DNA of 64,000 nt from Zoogloeaceae bacterium (GTDB lineage: Bacteria; Pseudomonadota; Gammaproteobacteria; Burkholderiales; Rhodocyclaceae): contig JACKLZ010000004.1 in the NCBI GenBank assembly GCA_024235675.1, positions 243,501-307,500 on the forward strand, read 5' to 3'. Each line of letters starts with the position of its first letter. Position 1 is the stretch's first letter. Both the position numbers and the translations under genes were made by a program. Shown piece by piece: positions 48,866 to 57,338 of this stretch. Under the pieces are notes generated by a model. That model made no database searches. It was not told the origin of the DNA and saw nothing but the letters and a program-made list of their open reading frames with translations.

Positions 48866-51835
48866 ATGCAGTGTGTTCTCATCGTTGACGACAAGCCCGA
48901 AAATCTCTACCTGCTGAGAGTATTGCTCGAAGGTCACGGCTATGCCGTCGAGGAGGCGCGCGACGGCGCCGAGGCGCTGACCAAGGCACGGCACACGACA
49001 CCCCAGCTCGTCATCTCTGATCTGCTGATGCCGGTGATGGACGGCTATTCCCTGTTGCGCGAATGGAAGGCGGACGCCCGCCTCAAGGCGATCCCGTTCG
49101 TGGTGTACACGGCGACCTATACCCATGCCAGAGATGAACAGCTGGCACTGGATCTCGGTGCCGATGCCTTCGTCATCAAACCGAGCGAACCCGATGTGTT
49201 CATCGCGCACATCAAGGAGGTTCTGGGCAAGGCCGCTGAGGGGCAGTTGCGGCCACCACACATGCCGGACGCGAGTGAGAACGTCCTTCTCAAGGAATAC
49301 AGCGAAGTCCTGGTGCGCAAGCTCGAGCAGAAAGTGGAGGAGCTTGATGTCGTCAATCGCGCGTTGAACATGCGCCTCGCCGAACTCGAACAGCTCTACA
49401 CCACGGCACCGGTCGGCCTGGCGCTGGTAGACCGCGAGTTTCGCTGGCTGCGCATCAATGAACGACTCGCGGCGATCGATGGCCCCTCGGTTGCCGAGCA
49501 CCTTGGCCGCACGCCACGTGAGCTGATTCCGCAACTGGCGGATGTGCTCGAACCGATTTTCAGACGCGTTTTGGCGACCGGCCAGCCGCAGCTCGACATC
49601 GAAATCCATGGTGTCACGCCGGCAGACCCGGAGCGGGAGCGCGACTGGGTGGCCAGTTACTACCCCTTTGCCGGTGCTGACGGGATGGTGGATGGCGTAG
49701 GCATCGTGGTCGAGGAGGTTACAGAGCGAAAGCGGGTGGAGGCCGAACTCAAGGAACAACGACGGCGCCTGGCAGAATTATCTTCGCTGTCGTCTGACTG
49801 GTTCTGGACGCAGGACCGCGAGCACCGCTTTGTTCATGTGTCCCACGATTCAGGCAAGGACTTCGCCGGTACGGCCGAGGTGGTCGGCAAGGCGCGCTGG
49901 GAGCTGCCGGTCAACGTTACGCCGGCGCAATGGGCCGAGCATCGCGCGCTTCTGGAGGCGCGTCAGATATTCAGGAATTTCGAGTATTCCTATCTGAACA
50001 GCCGTGGGGAGATTTGCTGGAACAGTGTCAATGGCGCGCCGCTGTTTGACGCGGCTGGCGCCTTTATCGGCTATCACGGCACCGGGCGAGACATCACTGA
50101 ACTCAAACAAAATGAGGCGCACTTGCAGCTCGCGGCCGGGGTGTTCACGCACTCTCTTGAAGGCATCATGATCACTGATGTCGACGGCACCATCGTTGAA
50201 GTCAATAACGCTTTTTCGCAGATTACGGGCTATTGCCGCGAAGAGGCCCTGGGCCAGAACCCGCGCTTTCTGCAGTCGGACCGCCACAACCATGCGTTTT
50301 ATGCCGAGTTCTGGCAGGCGCTGAAAACCCGCGGCTTCTGGAGCGGTGAGCTGTGGAACAAGCGCAAGAATGGTGAGGTATACCCAGAACTCATGCGCGT
50401 CAGCGTCGTCCGGGACGCAGAGGGCGTGCCGCGTCACTATGTGGCGCTGTTTTCGGATATTACGGAACGCAGGGCGCATCAGGACCAGCTTGAGCACCTG
50501 GCGCATTTCGACCCGCTGACGGGGCTGCCCAATCGGCTGCTGCTGTCCGACCGGCTTGGTCAGGCCATTGCGCAGTGCCAGCGCTCCGGGACGTCACTGG
50601 CCGTGGCCTATCTCGACCTCGACGACACCAAGGAGGTCAATGACAACCACGGGCACTACGTCGGCGACGCCCTGTTGGTGACGGTGTCCCACCGCATCAA
50701 GGACGCGCTGCGCGAAGGCGACACTCTGGCGCGTATCGGCGGCGATGAATTCGTCGCGATTCTTTGTGGCCTTGAACGACCAGCGGACAGCTATCCGGTG
50801 ATCGAGCGTTTGTTGCAAGTGGCCAATGAAGCGGTCGTGGTCAATCATGATGGCGACACACCGGGCGTCAACGCCGATGAGTGCGTGCAGGTCACCGCGA
50901 GCATCGGCGTCACCTTTTATCCGCAGGATCATGTCGATGCCGATGTGCTGATGCGCCATGCCGATCAGGCCATGTACATCGCGAAACAGGCCGGCAAGAA
51001 TTGCTACCACCTCTTCGATGTCCTTCAGGATGCCGCGATTCGAACACGCCATGCCGATCTGCTGCGGATTCGTACCGCACTCGACGAGGGTGAGTTCGTG
51101 CTGGCTTACCAACCCAAGGTCAATATGCGCAGTGGCGAGGTCACGGGGGCCGAGGCCCTGATCCGCTGGCAGCATCCTGAGCGCGGTCTGTTGCCCCCGG
51201 CGGCCTTCCTCGGCGTCATCGAGGATCATCCGATCAGCATCGAAGTCGGAGAGTGGGTCATCGATACCGCCCTGAGCCAGATGGCCGCGTGGAAACGGAG
51301 CGGGCTCGAGCTGACCGTCAGCGTCAACATCGGTGCGCGCCAACTGCTGCAGGATGATTTTGCCGAGCGGCTGGGCCAGCAACTCGCTGCGCATCCAGAG
51401 TTGCGCCCCCAGAACCTGCAACTCGAAGTGCTCGAGACCAGTGCGCTGGAAGACATCAACAAGGCGTCGGCGACCATTCGGGCCTGCCACATGATGGGGG
51501 TCAGCGTCGCGCTCGACGACTTCGGCACCGGGTATTCGTCTTTGATCTACCTGAAGCGACTGCCCGCCAAAGTCTTGAAAATCGACCGGAGCTTTGTTTT
51601 CAACATGATTCAGGATCCGGATGATCTGGCGATCGTCAGGGGGGTGGTCGAACTGGCGGAAATATTCCATCGAGAGGTGATCGCCGAAGGCGTTGAAAGC
51701 CGGGCACACGGCGATCTTCTGCTAACGCTCGGCTGCGATCTGGCGCAAGGCTTCGGCATTGCCAGACCCATGCCCGCAGCGGAGCTGCCCCAATGGATCG
51801 TCAAATGGCAGACGTCGGCCGAATGGACGGACTGA
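48866..51835 (+). CDS. REC-PAS-GGDEF-EAL c-di-GMP protein
   Basis: 989-aa hybrid regulator. A receiver domain (about 1-120, DLLMPVMDG with Asp, KPSEP with Lys) is followed by a coiled coil (about 145-175) and three PAS domains (about 175-290, 295-410, 415-535), then GGDEF (motif RIGGDEF intact) and EAL (EALIRW, NIGARQL, LEVLETS, DDFGTGYSS, AEGVE all intact). Both cyclase and phosphodiesterase sites look potentially active, so net activity cannot be predicted. The nearby kinase and CheY-like gene suggest a phosphorelay input. Confidence 0.93.
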   Translation: MQCVLIVDDKPENLYLLRVLLEGHGYAVEEARDGAEALTKARHTTPQLVISDLLMPVMDGYSLLREWKADARLKAIPFVVYTATYTHARDEQLALDLGADAFVIKPSEPDVFIAHIKEVLGKAAEGQLRPPHMPDASENVLLKEYSEVLVRKLEQKVEELDVVNRALNMRLAELEQLYTTAPVGLALVDREFRWLRINERLAAIDGPSVAEHLGRTPRELIPQLADVLEPIFRRVLATGQPQLDIEIHGVTPADPERERDWVASYYPFAGADGMVDGVGIVVEEVTERKRVEAELKEQRRRLAELSSLSSDWFWTQDREHRFVHVSHDSGKDFAGTAEVVGKARWELPVNVTPAQWAEHRALLEARQIFRNFEYSYLNSRGEICWNSVNGAPLFDAAGAFIGYHGTGRDITELKQNEAHLQLAAGVFTHSLEGIMITDVDGTIVEVNNAFSQITGYCREEALGQNPRFLQSDRHNHAFYAEFWQALKTRGFWSGELWNKRKNGEVYPELMRVSVVRDAEGVPRHYVALFSDITERRAHQDQLEHLAHFDPLTGLPNRLLLSDRLGQAIAQCQRSGTSLAVAYLDLDDTKEVNDNHGHYVGDALLVTVSHRIKDALREGDTLARIGGDEFVAILCGLERPADSYPVIERLLQVANEAVVVNHDGDTPGVNADECVQVTASIGVTFYPQDHVDADVLMRHADQAMYIAKQAGKNCYHLFDVLQDAAIRTRHADLLRIRTALDEGEFVLAYQPKVNMRSGEVTGAEALIRWQHPERGLLPPAAFLGVIEDHPISIEVGEWVIDTALSQMAAWKRSGLELTVSVNIGARQLLQDDFAERLGQQLAAHPELRPQNLQLEVLETSALEDINKASATIRACHMMGVSVALDDFGTGYSSLIYLKRLPAKVLKIDRSFVFNMIQDPDDLAIVRGVVELAEIFHREVIAEGVESRAHGDLLLTLGCDLAQGFGIARPMPAAELPQWIVKWQTSAEWTD

Positions 51836-51999
51836 GCAATCATCGGGGCGCCGGCCGGTAGCAGGGGGGCGGCTGATGCCGGCGGGCTGGTGCATGCTCA
51901 CGGCGTCGCGGGCATGTGGTGCCTGATTGACCATTGACTGGCCTCGCCGAATCCATTGTGCCGGGACGTCTTGGCCCGGCCTCTGGTATCGTGCCGGCC

Positions 52000-52920
52000 A
52001 TGACGACCATGCTTTCCGTTTCCAATCTTTCCAAGGTCTATGAGGGCGGCTTTACTGCGCTCAAGGACATCAATCTCGACATCCGCCGGGGCGAAATTTT
52101 TGCGCTGCTGGGGCCGAACGGCGCGGGCAAGACGACGCTGATCAGCATCATCTGCGGGCTGGTGAATGCCTCGGCCGGCAAGGTGACGGTGGGCGGGCAT
52201 GACATCGTGGACGACTACCGGGCGGCGCGTTCGCTGATCGGGCTGGTGCCGCAGGAGTTGACCACCGACGCCTTCGAGACGGTGTTTTCGGCAGTGAGCT
52301 TTTCGCGCGGGCTGTTCGGCAAGGCGCCGGACCCCGTCTACATCGAGAAGGTGTTGCGCTCGCTGTCGCTGTGGGACAAGCGCAATAACAAGATCATGAC
52401 GCTGTCGGGCGGCATGAAGCGGCGGCTGCTGATTGCCAAGGCGCTGTCGCACGAGCCGCGCATGTTGTTTCTGGATGAGCCGACGGCGGGCGTGGATGTG
52501 GAGCTGCGCCGCGATATGTGGAATCTGGTGCGCGGCTTGCGTGAGGACGGCGTGACGATTCTGCTGACCACACATTACATCGAAGAGGCGGAGGAGATGG
52601 CCGACCGCATCGGGGTGATCCGCAAGGGCGAGATCATTCTGGTGGAAAACAAGGCGACCTTGATGCACCAGTTGGGCAAGAAGCAGCTGACGGTGCATCT
52701 GCAATCGCCGCTCGACGCCGTGCCCGACTCGCTGGCCGCCTATGCGCTGGAGCGCGGTGAGGACGGCCACGCGCTGACCTACACTTACGATACCGAGCGC
52801 GAGCACCCCGGCATCACGGATCTGCTGGCCGATCTGAACACGGCGGGCATCGGCTTCAAGGATGTGAACACGACGCAAAGCTCGCTCGAAGACATCTTCG
52901 TGAGCCTGGTGAAGAAATGA
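52000..52920 (+). CDS. ABC-2 type exporter ATP-binding protein
   Basis: 306-aa ATPase of a DrrA/CcmA-like exporter. It has Walker A GPNGAGKTT, Q-loop VPQELTTDAFETV, signature LSGGMKRRLLIAKAL, Walker B LFLDEPTAGVD, and H-loop LLTTHYIEEAEEMA, with a C-terminal regulatory extension after about residue 225. ATG at 52000 is the first good start; an ATG at 52009 is possible. A decayed copy of its 5' region is 6.8 kb upstream. It overlaps the permease gene by 4 nt. Confidence 0.93.
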   Translation: MTTMLSVSNLSKVYEGGFTALKDINLDIRRGEIFALLGPNGAGKTTLISIICGLVNASAGKVTVGGHDIVDDYRAARSLIGLVPQELTTDAFETVFSAVSFSRGLFGKAPDPVYIEKVLRSLSLWDKRNNKIMTLSGGMKRRLLIAKALSHEPRMLFLDEPTAGVDVELRRDMWNLVRGLREDGVTILLTTHYIEEAEEMADRIGVIRKGEIILVENKATLMHQLGKKQLTVHLQSPLDAVPDSLAAYALERGEDGHALTYTYDTEREHPGITDLLADLNTAGIGFKDVNTTQSSLEDIFVSLVKK

Positions 52921-53678
52921 ATCTCTACGCAATCAAGTCCATTTATCGCTTCGAGATGGCGCGCGCCTGGCGCACGCTGACGCAAAGCATCATCTCGCCG
53001 GTGCTGTCGACCTCGCTGTATTTCGTGGTGTTTGGCGCGGCGATCGGTTCGCGCATTCCGGAGGTGGACGGGGTGAGCTACGGCAGCTTCATCGTGCCGG
53101 GCCTGATCATGCTGTCGCTGCTGACGCAGAGCATTTCCAACGCGTCTTTCGGCATCTACTTCCCGCGCTTTACCGGCACGATCTACGAGGTCTTGTCGGC
53201 GCCGGTGTCCTATCTCGAAATCGTCATTGCCTATGTGGGCGCGGCGGCGAGCAAGTCGCTCATTTTGGGGGTGATCATCCTCGCCACGGCGGGTCTGTTC
53301 GTGGACCTGCGCATCGAGCATCCTTTCTGGATGATGCTGTTCTTCGTGCTCACGGCCATCACCTTCAGCCTGCTCGGTTTCATCATCGGCATCTGGGCCG
53401 ATGGCTTCGAGAAGCTGCAACTGGTGCCCATGCTCATCGTCACGCCGCTCACCTTTCTGGGCGGCAGCTTCTACTCCATCAAGATGCTGCCGCCGTTCTG
53501 GCAGACGGTGACGCTGTTCAACCCGGTGGTGTATCTGGTCAGCGGCTTCCGCTGGAGCTTCTACGGTATTGCCGATGTGAGCCCGGCGCTGAGCCTGGGG
53601 ATGACGGTGTTTTTCCTGGTCGCGTGCATCGCTTTGGTGGCGTGGATTTTCAAGACCGGATACCGCCTCAAGCCGTGA
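52917..53678 (+). CDS. ABC-2 type permease
   Basis: 253-aa permease with six hydrophobic helices; typical family features are FEMARAWRTLTQSIISPVLST at the start and LTFLGGSFYSIKMLPPFWQ near residue 180, followed by NPVVYLVSGFRW. With the upstream ATPase it forms a complete exporter of unknown substrate. It is coupled by ATGA to the ATPase and by GTGA to the GST gene. Confidence 0.92.
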   Translation: MNLYAIKSIYRFEMARAWRTLTQSIISPVLSTSLYFVVFGAAIGSRIPEVDGVSYGSFIVPGLIMLSLLTQSISNASFGIYFPRFTGTIYEVLSAPVSYLEIVIAYVGAAASKSLILGVIILATAGLFVDLRIEHPFWMMLFFVLTAITFSLLGFIIGIWADGFEKLQLVPMLIVTPLTFLGGSFYSIKMLPPFWQTVTLFNPVVYLVSGFRWSFYGIADVSPALSLGMTVFFLVACIALVAWIFKTGYRLKP

Positions 53679-54295
53679 GACCCATTCTGTATTCCTTCCG
53701 CCGCTGCCCGTACGCCATCCGCGCGCGGCTGGCGCTTTGGCAAGCGGGCGTGGTGGTGGCCTTGCGCGAGGTGGTGCTGCGCGACAAGCCGGCGCATTTA
53801 CTGGAGATCTCGCCCAAGGGCACGGTGCCGGTGTTGCGATTGCCCGATGGCCGGGTGCTTGAAGAGAGCCTGGACATCATGTACTGGGCGCTGCAGCAGA
53901 ACGACCCGGACGGCTGGCTGCACGCCGGTGACAGCGCTGAGCAGGCCACACTCATCGCCCGCAACGACGTCGACTTCAAGCCGCTGCTTGACCGCTACAA
54001 GTACGCCGAACGTTTTCCCGAGAAGCCGGCGGCCGCATGGCGGAAGGCCGCCATTGCCGCGCATCTGGCCGATCTCGACGCGCGCCTGTCCGGGCGTGCC
54101 TATCTGTTTGGCGACACGCCGTCGCTGGCCGATGCGGCGTTGTTGCCCTTTGTGCGCCAGTTCGCGGCAGTGGACGCGGCGTGGTTCGACAAGGCGCGAC
54201 TGCCGGCGCTGCGTCGCTGGCTCAAGGCCTGGCTTGATTCGCCCTTGTTTGCGGCGGTGATGGTTCGTCATCGCACCTGGCAGGAGCCGCGCTGA
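53675..54295 (+). CDS. Glutathione S-transferase
   Basis: 206-aa GST-like protein: N-terminal thioredoxin-like domain with FRRCPYAIRARLAL (Cys in the active-site position), the cis-proline PKGTVPVL and the glutathione-binding ESLDIMYW, then a helical C-terminal domain (SLADAALLPFVRQF). The GTG at 53675 overlaps the permease TGA (GTGA), which supports that start. It converges with a small minus-strand gene one nt away. Confidence 0.87.
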   Translation: MRPILYSFRRCPYAIRARLALWQAGVVVALREVVLRDKPAHLLEISPKGTVPVLRLPDGRVLEESLDIMYWALQQNDPDGWLHAGDSAEQATLIARNDVDFKPLLDRYKYAERFPEKPAAAWRKAAIAAHLADLDARLSGRAYLFGDTPSLADAALLPFVRQFAAVDAAWFDKARLPALRRWLKAWLDSPLFAAVMVRHRTWQEPR

Positions 54296-54296
54296 G

Positions 54297-54587
54297 TCAG
54301 GCGTATAGCTCTTTTTCAAGCGCTGCTATCGCTGACTCAGTTGAGGGATGGTGCTTCACCCAATGTTCTCCCAAATATTCTGTGAGAGTTCTATTTTTTA
54401 GCAAGATACGCATACGCTCGGGTGTGCGTTCTTGAAGTAGTTCGTGAGCCAAGTCCATTACCTTTTCGGTCGATTGCGCGATAGCGTCGCCTAGTTCATT
54501 TCCCCATTCTTTCTGGATGGCGGAAATGAGCTTTCCTGCAGCCATTTGTGCGCCTGTGCGTTTTTTTGTCATTGATCTTGATTCCAT
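54297..54587 (-). CDS. Small hypothetical protein, lower GC
   Basis: 96-aa, lysine- and glutamate-rich, mostly helical protein; I do not recognise a family. Base composition is visibly less GC-rich than its neighbours, with a T7 run in the reading of its start region, suggesting a foreign origin. The ATG at 54587 overlaps the marR TGA (TGATG), which favours translational coupling; a second ATG at 54572 (MTKKRTG) is possible. It may form an operon with the MarR regulator. Confidence 0.6.
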   Translation of the reverse strand: MESRSMTKKRTGAQMAAGKLISAIQKEWGNELGDAIAQSTEKVMDLAHELLQERTPERMRILLKNRTLTEYLGEHWVKHHPSTESAIAALEKELYA

Positions 54588-55099
54588 CACATGCGTGGCG
54601 GTTCCAGAATCGCTAGTAACTCTGCAAGCTGAGCGTCCAGCACGTCGAGCGACTCAGCGTCGAGCGGCGCCAGGATGCGTCGTTCATTCTCCAGATGCGC
54701 TTCCACCGCGCGGTCGATCAAATCCAGGCTGGCGGGCGTGAGTTTGACCAATTTGCTGCGCGCGTCCTTCGGGTCGGGCAGGCGCTCGATCCAGCCGCGG
54801 GTTTCGAGCCCCTGCAGGCGGTGGGTCATGGTGCCGGAGGTGATCATCAGCGATGCAAACAGCGCGGTGGGGCTGAGGCAGTAGGGGGCGCCGGCGCGGC
54901 GCAGCGTGGCCAGTACGTCGAATTCCCAGCGGCTCATGTCGAAGGCGCTGAACGCCGTGTCGAGTTCGCGCTGCATGAGTGCAGAGCATCGCTTGAGGCG
55001 GCCGATCACCCCCATGGGCGCCAGATCCAGGTCCGGCCGTTCGCGACGCCACTGCGCCAGGATGCTATCGACTGCGTCGCCTTGCGTGGGTCCGTTCAT
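54587..55099 (-). CDS. MarR-family transcriptional regulator
   Basis: 170-aa MarR regulator with a winged HTH (YCLSPTALFASLMITSGTMTHRLQGLE) and the wing RLPDPKDARSKLVKLT. The start at 55099 follows AAGGAAAGCCG. It is divergent from an EamA-type exporter gene with 78 nt between starts, and two dyads lie in that gap, so it very likely represses the exporter and itself. The ligand is unknown. Confidence 0.92.
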   Translation of the reverse strand: MNGPTQGDAVDSILAQWRRERPDLDLAPMGVIGRLKRCSALMQRELDTAFSAFDMSRWEFDVLATLRRAGAPYCLSPTALFASLMITSGTMTHRLQGLETRGWIERLPDPKDARSKLVKLTPASLDLIDRAVEAHLENERRILAPLDAESLDVLDAQLAELLAILEPPRM

Positions 55100-55117
55100 C
55101 GGCTTTCCTTCATGTTG

Positions 55118-55174
55118 TCTTGAGCTCAAGATAAATCCATGTCAGGCTTTATTTTATCTTGATGTGAAGATAAA
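55118..55174. promoter_or_regulatory. Two MarR-type operator dyads
   Basis: TCTTGAGCTCAAGA (55118-55131) is a perfect 14-bp palindrome. TTTATCTT-N6-AAGATAAA (55153-55174) is a perfect 8-bp dyad. Both share the TCTT/AAGA core and lie in the 78-nt gap between the divergent marR and exporter genes. Confidence 0.75.
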
Positions 55175-55177
55175 GCC

Positions 55178-56101
55178 ATGAAAACGACACAAATCCATTC
55201 TCCGTGGGCCGATGCGCTGCTCACCGCCTTGGCGCCCATCATCTGGGGCACCACCTACATTGTGACCACCGAGTTGCTGCCGCCAGACCGGCCGCTCACC
55301 GCCGCCTTGCTGCGCGTGCTGCCGGCCGGGCTGCTGCTGGTGTTGTGGTGCCGCCGCCTGCCGGCGGCCGGTTTCTGGGGGCGGCTGCTGTTGCTCTCGG
55401 CCTTGAACATCGCGGTCTTTCAGGCGCTGCTGTTTGTGGCCGCCTACCGGCTGCCGGGCGGGCTGGCGGCGGTGGTGGGCGCGATCCAGCCGCTGCTGGT
55501 GATGGCCCTGGTCTGGTCGGTCGACCAGCAGCAGCCGGTGCGGCTGGCGGTATGGGCCAGCGTGGCGGGGGTGCTGGGCATGGCAGCCTTGCTGCTGTCG
55601 CCCGATGCGGTGTGGTCGCCGGCTGGCATTGTCGCTGCGCTGGCCGGTGCGGCGTACATGGCGGCGGGCACCTTTCTGGCCCGGCGCTGGCGGCCCGAGC
55701 TGCCGGTGCTGGCGTTCACGGGTTGGCAGTTGCTGCTCGGCGGCCTGATGCTGGCGCCGCTGGCGTGGGTGATCGATCCGCCGCTACCGACGCTGAGTCC
55801 GGCAAACATCGCGGGTTATGCCTATCTGGCGGTGTTTGGTGCGCTGGTGTCGTACGCGCTGTGGTTTCGCGGCGTGGCGCGGCTGTCGCCGGTGGCAGTG
55901 TCCTCGCTCGGCCTGCTCAGCCCGCTGACTGCCGTGCTGGTGGGCTGGGCGCTGCTCGACCAGAGCATGCGCGGCCTGTCGCTGGTCGGGCTGGTGGTGG
56001 TGCTGGGCAGCGTGCTGGTGGTGCAGCGGGCGATGGCGGTGCCGCAGCGGCCGCCCCAGCCGGCGCCGCACAGCAGCGTGCCGGCGGCGGCCAAGGCCTG
56101 A
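55178..56101 (+). CDS. EamA-family (DMT) transporter
   Basis: 307-aa inner-membrane protein with ten hydrophobic helices in two EamA repeats (about 10-140 and 150-285). Typical are ALAPIIWGTTYIVTTELLPP at the start and AVSSLGLLSPLTAVLVGW in the second repeat. It is a drug/metabolite exporter of unknown substrate, presumably controlled by the divergent MarR regulator. The tail after residue 290 is proline-rich. Confidence 0.9.
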   Translation: MKTTQIHSPWADALLTALAPIIWGTTYIVTTELLPPDRPLTAALLRVLPAGLLLVLWCRRLPAAGFWGRLLLLSALNIAVFQALLFVAAYRLPGGLAAVVGAIQPLLVMALVWSVDQQQPVRLAVWASVAGVLGMAALLLSPDAVWSPAGIVAALAGAAYMAAGTFLARRWRPELPVLAFTGWQLLLGGLMLAPLAWVIDPPLPTLSPANIAGYAYLAVFGALVSYALWFRGVARLSPVAVSSLGLLSPLTAVLVGWALLDQSMRGLSLVGLVVVLGSVLVVQRAMAVPQRPPQPAPHSSVPAAAKA

Positions 56102-56105
56102 ATAT

Positions 56106-56615
56106 TCAAGGCGCGATAGCGCGCTGCCAGGCGTCGAGCTTGGCGTCGAAGCGCAGGCCGGCATGCGCGGGGCTGGTTGAGGGCAGGCGGCGGTGCCGGG
56201 TGATGGCGGCGTGGGCTTCGCTCAGCGTCGGCAGTACATGGGTGTTGAAGCTGCTCTCGGCCTTGGCGCCGTTGAAGTAGATGGCCTGAATGCCGGGATG
56301 CGCGTTCAGGAAGCCGGCGAAATCATTCGGCACGATGCTCGCCTCGACGATATCCGAATCCAGACTGGACTCGCGGGTGCAGGCGGCGAGTACATCCCAC
56401 ACCGCGACGCCGGCAGCGCTGAGCGCGGCGCAGCGTTCGGCGTAGGGCGCGGTGACTTCAAAGCCGAACAGCTCGGCCATGATTGGCCAGAAGGCGTTGT
56501 GCGGGTGGGCGTAATACTGCTGCTCGGCCAGCGAGCGCTTGCCCGGCATGCTGCCGAGGATGAGGCGGGTGGCCGTGGCGTCGGCCACGGGGGCAAAGCT
56601 GTGAACAAAGGACAT
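56106..56615 (-). CDS. Hypoxanthine-DNA glycosylase (UDG family 6)
   Basis: 169-aa DNA-deoxyinosine glycosylase of the uracil-DNA glycosylase superfamily. Features are LILGSMPGKRSLAEQQYYAHP with NAFW close behind (active-site region) and the C-terminal LPSTSPAHA motif. It removes hypoxanthine from DNA. Its stop converges on the exporter stop 4 nt away. Confidence 0.9.
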   Translation of the reverse strand: MSFVHSFAPVADATATRLILGSMPGKRSLAEQQYYAHPHNAFWPIMAELFGFEVTAPYAERCAALSAAGVAVWDVLAACTRESSLDSDIVEASIVPNDFAGFLNAHPGIQAIYFNGAKAESSFNTHVLPTLSEAHAAITRHRRLPSTSPAHAGLRFDAKLDAWQRAIAP

Positions 56616-56755
56616 GGCGGGAGACCTGGTTGGGGGCTTACGTCTGGAGACGATTCTGTGGTCCTTCTTTACACAGCTTAACCACGCACGGCAAGCACTT
56701 CACCCGGCGGCGCTGCACACTGGAGCCTGTGAACTGAGTTTGTCGGGAGTCGCCC

Positions 56756-57322
56756 ATGCGTCGCAGCTTTGCTCTGATTCAAACGCGCCATACCGGTGTG
56801 GCATGGCTCGCGGCCTTGATGCTGGCCGGTTGTGCGGCACCGCGTTCCGGCCCGGTCGGTGGGCCACCGGCAGCGGTCGAGGCGTCGCCGCGGGAGATGG
56901 CTGTTTACCCCGCCCGGGGGCAGTCGGCGCGGCGGGCCGATCGCGATCGTTACGAGTGCCATCTGTGGGCGGTCAGGCAAAGCGGCTTCGATCCCGCTCG
57001 ATCGCCGGCGCCGGCTCGCGCGTCGGTACGACGGGTTGAACCCGATCCGCCGACGGGCACCAGTACGACGATGGGCGCGGTGGCCGGGGCCGTCGTGGGC
57101 GCTGCCGTCGCCAACCCGCAACGCACGCTGGAAGGGGCCGCCATTGGCGCCGTGGTGGGTGGCGTAGCGGGCAACGCCGCTGATAACGCGAGGGAAGCGC
57201 GCGCCCAGGCCATCGAAGAGCGCATGGCCGATCGCCGCGATCAGCCGCGCGAGCAGCGTGCCGACAATTACCGCCGTGCCATCACCGCGTGCCTTGAAGG
57301 CCGTGGTTACACGGTGCGCTGA
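56756..57322 (+). CDS. Glycine-zipper envelope lipoprotein
   Basis: 188-aa predicted lipoprotein: signal peptide with lipobox LAGC (Cys near residue 26), a glycine-zipper region (GAVAGAVVGAAV and GAAIGAVVGGVAG, about 105-140), and flanking modules DRYECHLWAVRQSGFDP and ACLEGRGYTVR. The same two modules occur in the next gene, pointing to a shared family. Likely outer-membrane or periplasmic; function unknown. A GGGAG lies 8 nt before the ATG. Confidence 0.8.
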   Translation: MRRSFALIQTRHTGVAWLAALMLAGCAAPRSGPVGGPPAAVEASPREMAVYPARGQSARRADRDRYECHLWAVRQSGFDPARSPAPARASVRRVEPDPPTGTSTTMGAVAGAVVGAAVANPQRTLEGAAIGAVVGGVAGNAADNAREARAQAIEERMADRRDQPREQRADNYRRAITACLEGRGYTVR

Positions 57323-57338
57323 ATCCATGGAGTCGACA

